Assembly (NCBI RefSeq): GCF_000003605.2
Contig: NW_003144422.1
Span: 9,915 to 22,239, forward strand
Length of the DNA stretch: 12,325 bases
Reading direction: 5' to 3'
DNA from: Saccoglossus kowalevskii
Taxonomy: Eukaryota > Hemichordata > Enteropneusta > Harrimaniidae
Below are positions 1 through 9,700 of the stretch, one piece after another (position 1 is the stretch's first letter; each line of letters opens with the position of its first letter). Under the pieces are notes generated by a model. It worked only from the letters and a program-made list of their open reading frames with translations, made no database searches and was not told where the DNA came from. The position numbers and the translations under genes were made by a program.

Positions 1-82
1 AATCAACATACTTCATATCAGCTTGATGTATAAGTTGTTGCTGTTATTCATCTCATCACGTGACTTATCATTAACACCACAA

Positions 83-116
83 ACAATCTACTGAAATGAA
101 CAATCTACTGAAATAA
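83..116. repeat. 17-bp tandem duplication in the GPCR intron
   Basis: Two adjacent copies of ACAATCTACTGAAATGA lie at 83-99 and 100-116, differing at one base (G/A near the end). On the minus (gene) strand each copy contains TTTCAGTAG, so a TTTCAG acceptor-like word is duplicated about 20 and 40 bases after the donor. It looks like a recent slippage or minisatellite-seed event. Confidence 0.9.
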
Positions 117-127
117 ACGAAAGTGGA

Positions 128-133
128 ACTTAC
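128..133 (-). other. Splice donor of the GPCR exon
   Basis: On the minus strand the exon ends ...CAAAGT and is followed by GTAAGT, a full match to the U1 donor consensus. The cut falls after the Ser-111 codon, so the intron is phase 0. Receptor homology stops here: the reading frame stays open for about 20 more codons but loses the TM3 pattern expected after YIQ. The donor two bases upstream (GTGTAAG) is a weaker alternative and would change the phase. Confidence 0.85.
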
Positions 134-466
134 ACTTTGTATGTATACAGTAAAACGACACATGAATTCACCGAAATGCCAGACTCCTCCATCAGCCAGT
201 TGAGATGCTGCCGGTATAGCACATACTAATAAGAAGCATATGTCTGTCTTAGCAAGATTCATGATATACATATTAGTAACTGTGTGCATGTCACGATGTT
301 TAAGTACGATGTACACTACCAATGAGTTTCCGACAATCCCGATGACGGCCAGAACGCCAATGAAAACCGCCGCCGCGATGTTTCTCCGATCCCATGTCTC
401 ATAGTTAGTACCAAAAGTAAGATTATAATATGTTCCATTAAAGAAATCGTCAACCGAAGCTGCCAT
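134..466 (-). CDS. First coding exon of a kisspeptin-receptor-like class A GPCR (partial)
   Basis: This exon encodes residues 1-111 of a seven-transmembrane, G-protein-coupled peptide receptor of the plasma membrane. Visible features are N-glycosylation sequons at N10 (NGT) and N15 (NLT), TM1 at about 30-55 with GNSLV (N47 is the conserved TM1 Asn), and intracellular loop 1 KHRDMHTVTN. TM2 is at about 66-88 with NLAKTD (D75 is the conserved sodium-site Asp). W95 lies in extracellular loop 1, and FMCRF carries C103, the TM3 disulfide cysteine. The pattern TVTN-x-YI-x-NLA-x-TD plus FMC(K/R)F-x-x-YIQ fits kisspeptin receptors better than galanin or allatostatin-A receptors. I chose the ATG at 466 because AAACCATGG is a strong Kozak context. 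An in-frame ATG at 520 has a poor context and is preceded by an in-frame TAA at 526-524. TM3-TM7 are missing because later exons lie outside the window. GPCR identity is near certain; the subfamily is probable. The natural ligand cannot be read from this exon. Confidence 0.9.
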
Positions 467-533
467 GGTTTCTGCCAAAGTGAAGATCTTGCGAACATCA
501 GAGAGAACTTCATAATACATAAATTAACTGACA
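467..533 (-). other. GPCR 5' leader with upstream in-frame ATG and possible splice acceptor
   Basis: Directly upstream of the chosen ATG, on the minus strand, is CTTCACTTTGGCAG followed by AAACCATGG. This is a plausible 3' splice site (exon starting at 471) that would leave a 5-nt leader on the coding exon and imply an upstream non-coding exon. The alternative is an unspliced leader in which the ATG at 520 adds 18 residues (MYYEVLSDV...). Those residues are not signal-peptide-like. Transcript data are needed to choose. Confidence 0.35.
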
Positions 534-550
534 TATATTATTCTGACTTC

Positions 551-560
551 GAGGGCGCTA
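551..560. promoter_or_regulatory. GAGGGCGCTA word upstream of the GPCR (CTCF-core-like)
   Basis: The GC-rich decamer GAGGGCGCTA lies about 85 bp upstream of the GPCR start codon, inside AT-rich sequence. It matches the right half (GGGCGCTA) of the bilaterian CTCF consensus but not the left half. The same decamer recurs at 10810-10819. Function is inferred only from resemblance. Confidence 0.2.
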
Positions 561-2160
561 CTCCAAATATGCCTTCTTGTTTGCAGGTTGGCTTTGACAA
601 CTACCGTTGAATTGAATAACGTACATTCATACATAGTGGTTAAGCTGTTTTTTAAACAAACATCTCGAACGTGAATGGAAAACATAGACATGAATCGAAT
701 AAACCATTCTTACCTAGAAGCTTTGAACACTATTGTAGCTAAGTACACATTGTACATATAAGTTGTTTAGTTTTACCCTGTTTTCATTAATATACCGTTT
801 CCAAATCTAGTTTTTGGTAATCAGTCAAATTTGCGTTTTTGTGACGAGATTCTCTTACGTCTCAGATTAATGTTTTGTAAATTCCGTTTTGATTTGATTG
901 TGTCGGAAACCACACTATATAGAAATAAGATTATTATACTGGAATAAGCCACTTTCAAGCAGTTAAATAGAGTGCATTTAATTTTCACTGCTGGTGAAAA
1001 CACATTTATTCTCACTATCCAATGATGAGAATATAATCAACTAATCAGAATTGATGAGAAAGAATACGTGAAGTTACAATACAGCAATGACGGAAATGCA
1101 TTCTCAGTCTTCATCATGTTGTCACATCCTTTCTGTGAAGTGATAGTAAGGCTATTGCGTCTATTGATGTTATGGCGTTGTCGTTTTCTTCTCTTCTCTC
1201 GTTTATTTTATGTTTATGATGAATGTATTAAAGTAATTACGACGAAAAGCAAAATGCGTCACAGAAAACCTAGTACGATATATACCTTTCATCTCATAAA
1301 CGTCGTTAACTCTGTTAAATCAAATGCGAATGGTATTAACAATGCACAACACAGCTGTCTGTGTAAAACAAAATGTTTGCTAAATTTTTGCAGCGGTGTT
1401 GCTTCCAAAAAATAATGTTTCATCGTGTTGGGAACTACATTATTACATAACAACAAGTAATTAGTTCTCTAATGCATGCATACGGTCACTGTGAACTTGG
1501 GAATTAAATACCCAATTCACCAATGCAGCTTGTGACATTGTGAGATTGCATTTCATTCCTTTATTTTATTGCTTGATTCATTCATTGATTGATTGATTTT
1601 TTATTACATTTTCGGCGTATTGCAAAACGTTTTCCACCCTCACACCGATAATCATCAAATATACACGGTTGGAATTGATATTACCTTACCCTCACAGGGT
1701 GTGAATTTGAAATTAATTATCATTATACGATTATTGTGAAAAATAGTCCTTTCACAGCCCACGTCTTAAAATGGTGTTGTCGATTTCATCCACTCACTGC
1801 AAACATATTGCAGAAAAGAACAAAACAAATGAAGTGCGGCATGTCAGTGTAAAATGAACCCCCGAGAGAAATAGTTCATTGAATGTAATTAATATCTACT
1901 AACAATAATCGCTAACTTGTGTTGAGTATGAACGACCGAGACATATTTATTATTTGATACACGTACCAATCACAGCCTCATAGAACCAACTTTTAAGAAG
2001 CCTAACGGATATAGATTGGTAATGCTGGCATACCTCTGATGGTGCACGTGCGAGGCAAAGCAGAAATAAAAATACATCAATTCAATTTATTTATTGTACT
2101 GGAATGTATTTATTCACATTGAGTTCAACATATATTTGAGCCTTCTTACCTTTGTAATTT
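561..2160. other. Non-coding desert, part 1
   Basis: No gene recognised. A 115-codon open frame at 1068-1415 on the plus strand begins at GTG and shows no domain, motif or compositional sign of coding. The minus-strand frame at 821-1015 is also unremarkable. Contents are AT-rich unique-looking sequence, a TGAT/TCAT microsatellite near 1574, and weak 7-bp inverted words TCACACC (1638-1644) and GGTGTGA (1698-1704). Confidence 0.7.
1574..1598. repeat. Short TGAT/TCAT tetranucleotide repeat
   Basis: Six tetranucleotide units, TGAT-TCAT-TCAT-TGAT-TGAT-TGAT, are followed by a T-run. It is a simple imperfect microsatellite with no sign of function. Confidence 0.8.
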
Positions 2161-2184
2161 TGAAGGTCGGTGGGTGTCGTGCCA

Positions 2185-2194
2185 CGCATGCGCG
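2185..2194. promoter_or_regulatory. NRF1-like word CGCATGCGCG
   Basis: CGCATGCGCG closely resembles the NRF1 (Ewg/P3A2) site TGCGCATGCGCA. NRF1 normally binds near transcription starts. It sits in a small GC-richer patch, but no exon could be supported within several hundred bases on either strand, so it may be fortuitous or mark an unseen non-coding first exon. Confidence 0.2.
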
Positions 2195-3767
2195 AGATAT
2201 GAAACTTAAAACAAACAAGGACACGAGTTCTTCGCAGATCAATGAGACACACAAGGAACATTACCGAGGTTTAATTAGGCAATTCCTGAGATGATCGGAA
2301 CGCATCAACGACTATACCAAGAATTACAATATTTATTCAGTGCTCATCACGCACAGATCAAAACTCGGGGTCGTACTTACCAATGGGAGAACGCATTTAA
2401 TTACAGGGATATCAATGTTTATCAACACAAATCCCAAAGATACGTGGCACGACGACCACCGCCTTTTAACCTTCCACAACTGATATACAATGATTATTCG
2501 ATACCCTGATTCAAAATAGTGCGACCAGTGTGTAAATCGTATATTCCATTTTCTCCCACAATTTGGTGACTATGTGCGGTGAAGGACGATCCAATATACC
2601 AACTCAAATCGTCATTTTATAAATACGCTGACTACACCGAATACTGATTCACGGTTATCTCGGGCTAGAAAAATTACTTCTCATGTAAACTGTTCTTTGA
2701 AGAAAATCACTGACTAATGACCGTAATTGCGCTGTGAATACCAGAGAAGGTGAACGCTGTCATAAGTCATTTTCCCTTTTCAAGTTAACCTCAGAGAACC
2801 AGTATGAGCACCACTACTGGCCATAGAAATGGATATCACAATTGCCTTCCGCCCACAAAATTACATCTACCCGCATTCAACAGTGAAACCTCATAACAAA
2901 GTAACCTTATAACTTCGAAGTGGTAATGTGAACGTACCAATCAGTTTTGTATACTGAGAGTCGTTGTTATATATTCCACTCAAGGAAACTTGCAATAATT
3001 CACTTGTCATTTATATAGTTCCCTATTGATTGCGTAGTGCTACGTGTAAATCGTTCTATAAAAATCAAAGCGATGAAGATTGTTATAAAATAAAATTAAT
3101 AACTAATTCGTATTCAAAATTAAAGGTTAAACATTATGTAAACATTTCCAATATATGCTATATTTCTCCAAAAAGCGTCACAAATAAAGTTTCTTTTTCA
3201 AATTCTAGCAAAACAAAGACAGGTTTGTGGACTGAATGTATACCAGATACATATCAACAACATTTTGCTTTGTACATTTGTTTCAATAGTCATTAAATTC
3301 CAAGTTTACTCGTGTATTATCATTTCACATAGGGTGTAAGGGCAATCAATATTGTTAGGTAACAGAAAATCACTATAATATTCTTCAACGACGCTCGATA
3401 TAATTTCTGTGCACGTCTTACTCCATATCTATTGCCGAAAACAATCATGAAAAGAACACTGTGTTAATAGTATTGGGACTAAAACACAGCAGAGCCTGAA
3501 CTTCGCATCAATCACTACTGCAATGTACGACATCACGTTACTAATTGCAGTCTATCTTGAACTAAATTTTGCAACCTTAGAATCAATCTTCTTAAATTGT
3601 TTCTGTATTTCAACAAAATTGCTGTGAAGAGTTATGGAGGTGAAAGAAAGAAAGTGTGTGTTAATTGTATCATATGCAGCATGTTAGATACTATTAAAGG
3701 CAGTGAATACCCACTAAGAATTTACATTCAAGTACAATATAAATACAGAGATTCTCACTGGGGCTGG
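2195..3767. other. Non-coding desert, part 2
   Basis: No gene recognised. Short plus-strand open frames (2291-2509, 3030-3296, 3597-3821) have no recognisable domains and end at random stops. On the minus strand around 2383 there is a GGTAAGTAC donor-like word, but the sequence before it offers only a very short open frame from ATG, so no exon is called. No repeat structure was seen apart from the inverted-repeat arm that begins at 3768. Confidence 0.65.
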
Positions 3768-4201
3768 GGTGACTGGATGACAATCGAGATTACGCTATAT
3801 GTGTTGCGTAGGTACGACTGATACAATTGTAATTGGTTTACGTGCTAATCATACTGTGAGTAAATCCGTAGATCATACTTCTCACAAAACTAATACAAAG
3901 TATTGATTGTATTGCCAGAAAGCCAAGCCATTTGTTCAGTAGGCCTGGTCATATTATTGAATGTATGCTCTAGAATATAAGTCTAATCTTGATTGTATGT
4001 TTTATAATGACCTGTAGTACACTGTGTTATCGAACACCAAGTCTCAAATTCTTCTATTCGTCACCAATTTTCAAAGTTGTAGGTTGTTTAAATGATACGA
4101 CTGTACATGTAACAGCTACCACATTCCCAAGATAATTGCATCAGAAATCAATAGACGAACAACGCCTCATAGTATTCAGTTGCGTTTGTCATCCAGTCAC
4201 C
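3768..4201. repeat. 434-bp segment bounded by 16-bp inverted repeats (possible MITE)
   Basis: GGTGACTGGATGACAA at 3768-3783 recurs as its exact reverse complement at 4186-4201. Allowing one mismatch, the match extends inward to 18 of 19 bases. The interior has no open frame of interest, and the size and terminal inverted repeats fit a non-autonomous DNA transposon. Against this, the flanks (ending GCTGGG on the left, starting GAATTG on the right) show no target-site duplication, and no inner subterminal symmetry was seen. Over all 16-mer pairs in the window I estimate roughly 0.1 such matches by chance. Confidence 0.35.
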
Positions 4202-5441
4202 GAATTGCTCGCGGAATTTTTTGTTCGACTATCGAAGACAGACTTTTATATCACACCGATATTCGACGAGAAATAGACATGATTCCTGTATAGCTAAGGT
4301 ATTAGGCATCTTTCCTTCTAATTTATAGGACACATATTTTACTCATGTTACCAAGGCGACCATGTAAACGTCTATTATTATGTACTGTCTTGGCTTGCCG
4401 AGTTCAGCGCGCCTAGGAAATGAAGCAGCGAAGCATGATGGAATATGTAACACTCGATCGGAGTACACACCATTTTGTCAGTTTCATTATTGCATGAACT
4501 ACGTTCTACTTTAAAAAGCCTTTTACGTCAGTTTAGTTCAGTTTGTACTCATAATCGTATTTCCCTCAACAAGTTTACGAGTTTAACATTTTATGTTTCT
4601 TACATTGTATTGGCATAAATTTTCTCCTGGTAATAAAACAACTCATGGGCAATGTCCGTGACGTCACAGTGTTCCTGTCTATTGTATGAGTAACAAAGAC
4701 GTTTATCATCGCAATGAGTAACACACTGGAGTTAGATGCAACGTTCAAACAAATACAAAATTATACAACGCGAATTGGGATATTATTTTAAGATTATAAT
4801 GAAGGGATATAATTTAACAAAATAGATGTGTTTCAGAAAAATTTAGGGGATACGACCCCTTTTACCGCGATAAATATATTTCATAATTGCACAAAACAGA
4901 AAAATCATAAATAATTCTATATTGATAGTTAATGCATATAAAATAAATATAGTAGATAATTATAAACAGAATCACACATATATGCAAACAGTGAAAGATA
5001 TCCTGGAAGAGATTCGGACCGATTTAAAATAGACACATTAACCTTCTAAACATTTGGAATAATTCATCACGTGACAGGTGTGACTGAAACATACATATAC
5101 AATGGTTGCTTTGTTATTATCATATTGACATATAATTTAATTATTGTGACAACCAAAAACACGATGACAGTATTAGATTTCCAAAATAGAGGATGGATAT
5201 TATATGTAATAATTCATTTGGTTTTTACAGTATTGCTTCTTATGGTATTTTGAAGATAAACTGTATGTCTGCGTCTCCTTGAAATTACATATTCATTTCA
5301 CGGTTTACTTGTTGAAAGACATTGCAGTTTTCTCACAGCTCATTCAGAAATGTCAGCACATTTTAAAATTGCACCTTGTATTTACATCCACCCACAGCAT
5401 TTTAGTTCTACCAACGCTGTGTCTCACGTACATACACATAG
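4202..5441. other. Non-coding desert, part 3
   Basis: No gene recognised. The stretch 4770-5270 is very AT-rich, and the plus frame at 5071-5253 is a hydrophobic chance ORF. Noted here are the CRE palindrome at 4659-4666, a doubled TCAGTTT near 4527-4545, a weak AGGGG...CCCCT hairpin near 4850, and CATCACGTGAC at about 5066, which also occurs near position 54. Confidence 0.65.
4659..4666. promoter_or_regulatory. Full palindromic CRE word TGACGTCA
   Basis: TGACGTCA is the exact 8-bp palindromic cAMP-response element recognised by CREB/ATF bZIP dimers. Such sites work mainly within a few hundred bases of a start site, and none is visible here. An isolated 8-mer is weak evidence. Confidence 0.2.
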
Positions 5442-5549
5442 TGAACTGGATACATATTTTGCGGCCCAATGTCTTGTGGCGGAGGCGACCGAGCTTGGGA
5501 GGGTGTGTTAGCCATATGACCGAGGGCCGCAAAAGCCGTATCCAGTTCA
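5442..5549. mobile_element. Compact GC-rich foldback element with 26-bp inverted arms
   Basis: The left arm at 5442-5467 and right arm at 5524-5549 are reverse complements at 23 of 26 positions. They read TGAACTGGATAC, then a 3-base mismatch bubble, then TTTTGCGGCCC. Partial symmetry continues for about 13 more bases, leaving a GC-rich centre of about 30 bases. GACCGAG occurs twice inside (5487-5493 and 5518-5524). The segment is clearly more GC-rich than its AT-rich flanks. TA lies directly after the right arm and one base outside the left arm, suggestive of but not proving a TA target site. The open frames on both strands across it give similar peptides only because the DNA is palindromic, so they are not genes. 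It is best read as a tiny MITE/foldback repeat; a hairpin RNA precursor is the alternative. Confidence 0.6.
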
Positions 5550-6759
5550 TACAAGTTTTATTATATGCATTAGAAGTGTAATTACAAGTTTACCACGGCG
5601 TGAGCTTAAACACACGACGTAATTTAGAATGTCGCGCTTTCCATAGCGTTACGACCGCTGCGAGAATGCCAAGGAGCTTGTTTTCCACTCTCAGAAATTG
5701 TTCCATTACCTCCCAATATTGCACCAACTAAACCGAATGCCATGGTTACATTAATTAATTGAACTGTAGAGGCAAGAGCCGGGCAAATGGAACGCTATTT
5801 GAGAGACAAAAACAATTGGTTCGGCTCTCTGGCTCTCAACGCGATTTTGACGCCCGCATGATTTAAAACACTTATATTCACATGCTGAACACTCGACCCG
5901 AGCCCAATTAGATAAGAATACATGCACGATGTAAAGCCAACAGAATCCACTATAAAAGGGAAAATCACATTTATTTTCATGTATATGTACAATGTACATA
6001 ACAATCTATTATATTGAATTGCACACCAATTACCATACGGGGCATGCAAAGTGTTTATGTCCGCCAATGAAATGTGACGGGTGTATTGTGGTTATGTGGT
6101 TATGTGGATACCTGAGTATTTTTTTAGCATGTTGAAATCACAGTTTTTGTTATAAACAGTTCTGTATATCAAAGAAAGCATAAAATAAATTGTTTTAGTA
6201 TTCATACATGCAACAATGAAAACGCAAATACATGAGCGTCCCAAATATAGTACATTCGAAGCACAAGCAAGGTTTAGTTAACTCGATACATTAATACTAC
6301 AGTTTTGATATCTTTGTTAAATCCACAACACCTGCACCATTAAGCATTTCCGATTACGACGCCTATTCTATCTCTGTTCTAATATTATCAAAACTACACA
6401 AATCTGTAACGAGTTCTTTAAATGACCACCTATTTTAGTCAGCGCTGTAATAGGTTTTAATTCAAAACTAACATTAATATCATTATTACCATGACAATAT
6501 GTAACCCTACAATATAGAAAATACATGTAATCAAAATGCTAGGCAGTTGAACGCCATATTCGTTACGCAGTACGCTTAAACAGACAACGTATTATTTACA
6601 CTTTGTATAAAACGCATACTCACATGACATGACGAGTTAAAAGCCTATTTTCGAATAACCACAATATTCCATAATTTATTTGCTGTACGTGAAGTATTGT
6701 TTTTAGAATATTGATATTGACAGTTTGCATTTTGTCAATTGATATTATTATATTTTATA
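5550..6759. other. Non-coding desert, part 4, with GC-richer patches
   Basis: No gene recognised; the overlapping minus-strand frames at 5751-6067 are uncharacteristic. The patch 5590-5870 is richer in CpG than its surroundings and holds an inverted pair TTGAGAG (5799-5805) and CTCTCAA (5833-5839). GCTTAAACA-x-AC-x-ACGTA occurs as a direct repeat at 5604-5621 and 6574-6591 (16 of 18 identical). Otherwise AT-rich and featureless. Confidence 0.6.
6092..6107. repeat. Tandem TTATGTGG x2
   Basis: Two perfect 8-bp copies of TTATGTGG are preceded by a degenerate third (ATTGTGG). This is a short slippage repeat with no inferred function. Confidence 0.75.
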
Positions 6760-6775
6760 GCGGTACCGCCATTTT
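6760..6775. promoter_or_regulatory. Palindrome GCGGTACCGC overlapping a YY1-like word
   Basis: GCGGTACCGC (6760-6769) is a perfect 10-bp palindrome in AT-rich DNA. On the minus strand, 6775-6766 reads AAAATGGCGG, matching the YY1 core. YY1 sites usually lie near starts of transcription, but no exon is seen nearby. Confidence 0.2.
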
Positions 6776-9700
6776 ACAATGCTGCAGCTGTTTGCTGCTA
6801 ACGCACGCTACATATACAGAAGTGAATGCAATTTTATAAACTATAATTATATAGCGGCAGATGGTTTTATTTAATCAAGTAAAAACATAAAATAATAGAG
6901 AAATGTTGAAGAAGACTTTAGTCATGACGCCCAGGTGCGGCTATAGCCGGGGTTGAACAGTAGACTAATGACCATGTACAAATGTGTGAGTTGTTCAATC
7001 AGGAATGCATGATTTGATAACACATTCATATAGATTATATAGCTTTGTGACAAGTTGGCACTTGAACCGAATGAATATATGTTCAACCAAACAATTATCT
7101 TAAACATTTTTTTGACAACAGAAGAAAATTTGTGCATATATCTTTAAACCTCAAGCATTTTTTACATATTGAGAGTTAATCCACTTTTTGTGAAAATGCC
7201 CTTGTATCATAATATCCGAATTTAAAAACAGCGATATTTCTAATATATATTGTATTGTAAGATGGGCCACAACCAAATTACCTAATTAAACAAGTTCTAT
7301 GACAAATGATAATGTAATAAAAAATAAATGTTAATTCATACCAACATATAGTTTTTCTGCCGTGTTAAGCTTAAGTATTATGTAGATATCTCATTTATGC
7401 ATATCATTACTTCCTTAAATATTAATACAAGCACTTATACATAGTCAGGCATGGCAAAGTATGAGTTAATAATTCATAATAATTAATTCAATTCGGATTT
7501 AATACCGCTGTGAAATAATTTTACTATTATTTGAAATGTCTTAACTGAAAAACATACTTAATCCCAGATTTCCTCTAAGCTACACATCATAGCATGAACC
7601 TAAATGCTAGATGACAATGTACCTTGTAGTTTAATATTAATAATATTACATATAGTCATTAAATTATACGTTTGACCTTAAGTAGATTAAATAAATTAAA
7701 AAACCATACCGTACGTGATAACTATATGTTTCAACGACTCTTGAGTGGAAAATATGTATGTACGGGAAGCTGTTTTATAATATAGTTGAGTAGACAGTTC
7801 ATATAATCCGCTATTTTCCCGTTGGTATAGCCTAAGTAGGATTTGATGTTAGCGTTAAGATAAACCCGCGGAGTGAAATTGTTATTAAACCTTGTGGGTC
7901 ATTTGGAAAGCCTAAACCATTACGAAACAGTTGAAAAAGTAATAATCCTAAGATTATACAATCACGTATATTGAAATTACAAATCTCTTCTGAGTGTATA
8001 ATTGACAATGCATAATAAGTAAATACATTTTGCACGAACAAGGTTTCCAAGAAAAGATGCAATTGCTTGAACTAACCCCCAGGTTAAGGATGTCTGACTA
8101 GAATACTAGGAGCCTATGATGTCAAACGTTGAGAATAGTAAACACTCACAATACGCTATTGTCTATATTCTTTTTGAACTACCTTATGCATTCACATGAA
8201 GTACAATTATTTCAATACTAACCACTGTGTTCTTTGTACCTCATTGTATATTTTAAATATAAAATATTATAATGTCGACAGATACCTGAATCAGCAAACA
8301 ATGTACATTTTAACAAACGATTTGACATGATTATATAATAGCCTATTTCGTTTGTGTATCACAATATCAATACACGCAACTCAAATTATACCTCAATGAT
8401 ATTCGGGGACATTAAGTCGTGAACCTATTTCACACCTTATGACGAACATTTTCTCCTGCAATCAAATCAACTTTCTCAGATGTGTGCTTTAGAGAACGCT
8501 TTTGTTGTGTGCTACTTGTTAGACATTGTTTAGCTAGTTAATTGAGTCTACCGCGACATATGATACGCAGTTCGCAAGATAAATATGTATTACATGTTAC
8601 GGAGCTTACCAGAAGATATCCGAATCGGAAATAATATCTTTAACTGAGATGCTATGATTAACAATGTACCAGCTGCTTAAGATAACGTAATCAATACGTT
8701 ATATACATGTACACTAATTATTTTGTCTTTATTTGTAAAGCGGCATAGGTTGAGCTCGATTAAGTAAGAAATGGATAGTTTAATGGCTTTCTTTATCGCT
8801 TAAGCATAATCACAGTCTCTGTTATTTGATTTAACCATAATTATCCACATGTAAGAAGACGGGAATTACTGAAAAACTGTCAAGGTCCAATACTGGCCGT
8901 CGGATATTCAATAAAGCACTGGGAGCGTGTCTAAGAATATGATATTTCTAAAACCCACATTAGTTGATTGCATTGCAGCAGCACACTGTCCATAACTACA
9001 CATGTACACACACGTTTTAAACACAGTGTACATACATCGTGTACCGAATAACAAACAATACATGATTTACATTACTTATTATAAACGGTCGAGCAGACAT
9101 ACAAATTATCTTTTTCATTGCATTCAATCCTGTATTGTGTTGATGGGTTAAGAAACTCGGGCTAATATTTCAGTAATATCGGAATATTAATTGATCATCT
9201 GAGATAATATATATTTATATATACACTTAAACAAAGTTACTATTGCGACTTTCATAGTAATATAGGCAATAATCAAACATATTGGAATTATGAATGTTAA
9301 TTTGAAACACGAAACTATCGTATCTCCTGTCACTCCAATCACTTAGTTCAAGGACTCTCTATCCAATACAATATGTTATTGAGAGAGACACAATTTTTCA
9401 CAGTAATGAAAACCTCACACAAAATAATTTGACCCTAAAACTTCCTGCACATATTACATTCTACACGATGACACTTAATATCCTGTAAATCCACTCAGTT
9501 GCCAAGGATACCCATTCATTTAAAGGTAATTTGCTATCAGAAAATTAGATATAATAATTAGTAAAACATGCGCTAGAACTCGAAATCCATGATGAATTTC
9601 CACAGGTATATATTTTGGCAGTCTTTATTTTTTATATTAAATGGACAGGAAAAATGTCTAGAATACGCGTCTTGCGTGTAATGTTTTGGCATTTCGTGCA

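Larger units (their letters stand above)
1..133 (-). other. 5' part of GPCR intron 1 (runs off the window)
   Basis: This is the sequence downstream of the GPCR donor on the minus strand. It is AT-rich and non-coding, and it contains a 17-bp tandem duplication. No acceptor followed by TM3 coding sequence (expected to contain a DRY/DRW-type motif) is visible, so the next exon lies to the left of the window. Confidence 0.75.

Noticed and set aside
71-133. GPCR frame continuing past the donor to a stop near 71
   Set aside because: Receptor homology stops at YIQS, a full GTAAGT donor follows, and the extra residues come from intronic tandem repeats.
316-534. Minus-strand frame overlapping the GPCR exon
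   Set aside because: It is an alternative-frame shadow of the GPCR coding sequence.
1068-1415. 115-codon plus-strand open frame
   Set aside because: It starts at GTG and has no recognisable domain; a frame this long is within what chance gives in 12 kb of both strands, and a eukaryotic gene would not be a lone GTG-started ORF.
2370-2400. Minus-strand GGTAAGTAC donor as a GPCR 5' UTR exon
   Set aside because: Isolated donor words are frequent and nothing else ties this site to the GPCR transcript.
52-5076. CATCACGTGAC at about 54 and again at about 5066
   Set aside because: A short E-box-containing word shared twice in 12 kb is expected often enough by chance; flanks do not match.
5279-5581. 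100-aa plus and 65-aa minus frames across the foldback
   Set aside because: Their resemblance to each other comes from the palindromic DNA; neither has independent coding evidence.
6930-6965. tRNA-like word GGGGTTGAAC
   Set aside because: It resembles a T-arm start, but no acceptor stem, anticodon arm or A box could be folded around it.
7832-8062. 76-aa minus-strand frame
   Set aside because: No domain or signal was recognised; composition fits AT-rich noise.
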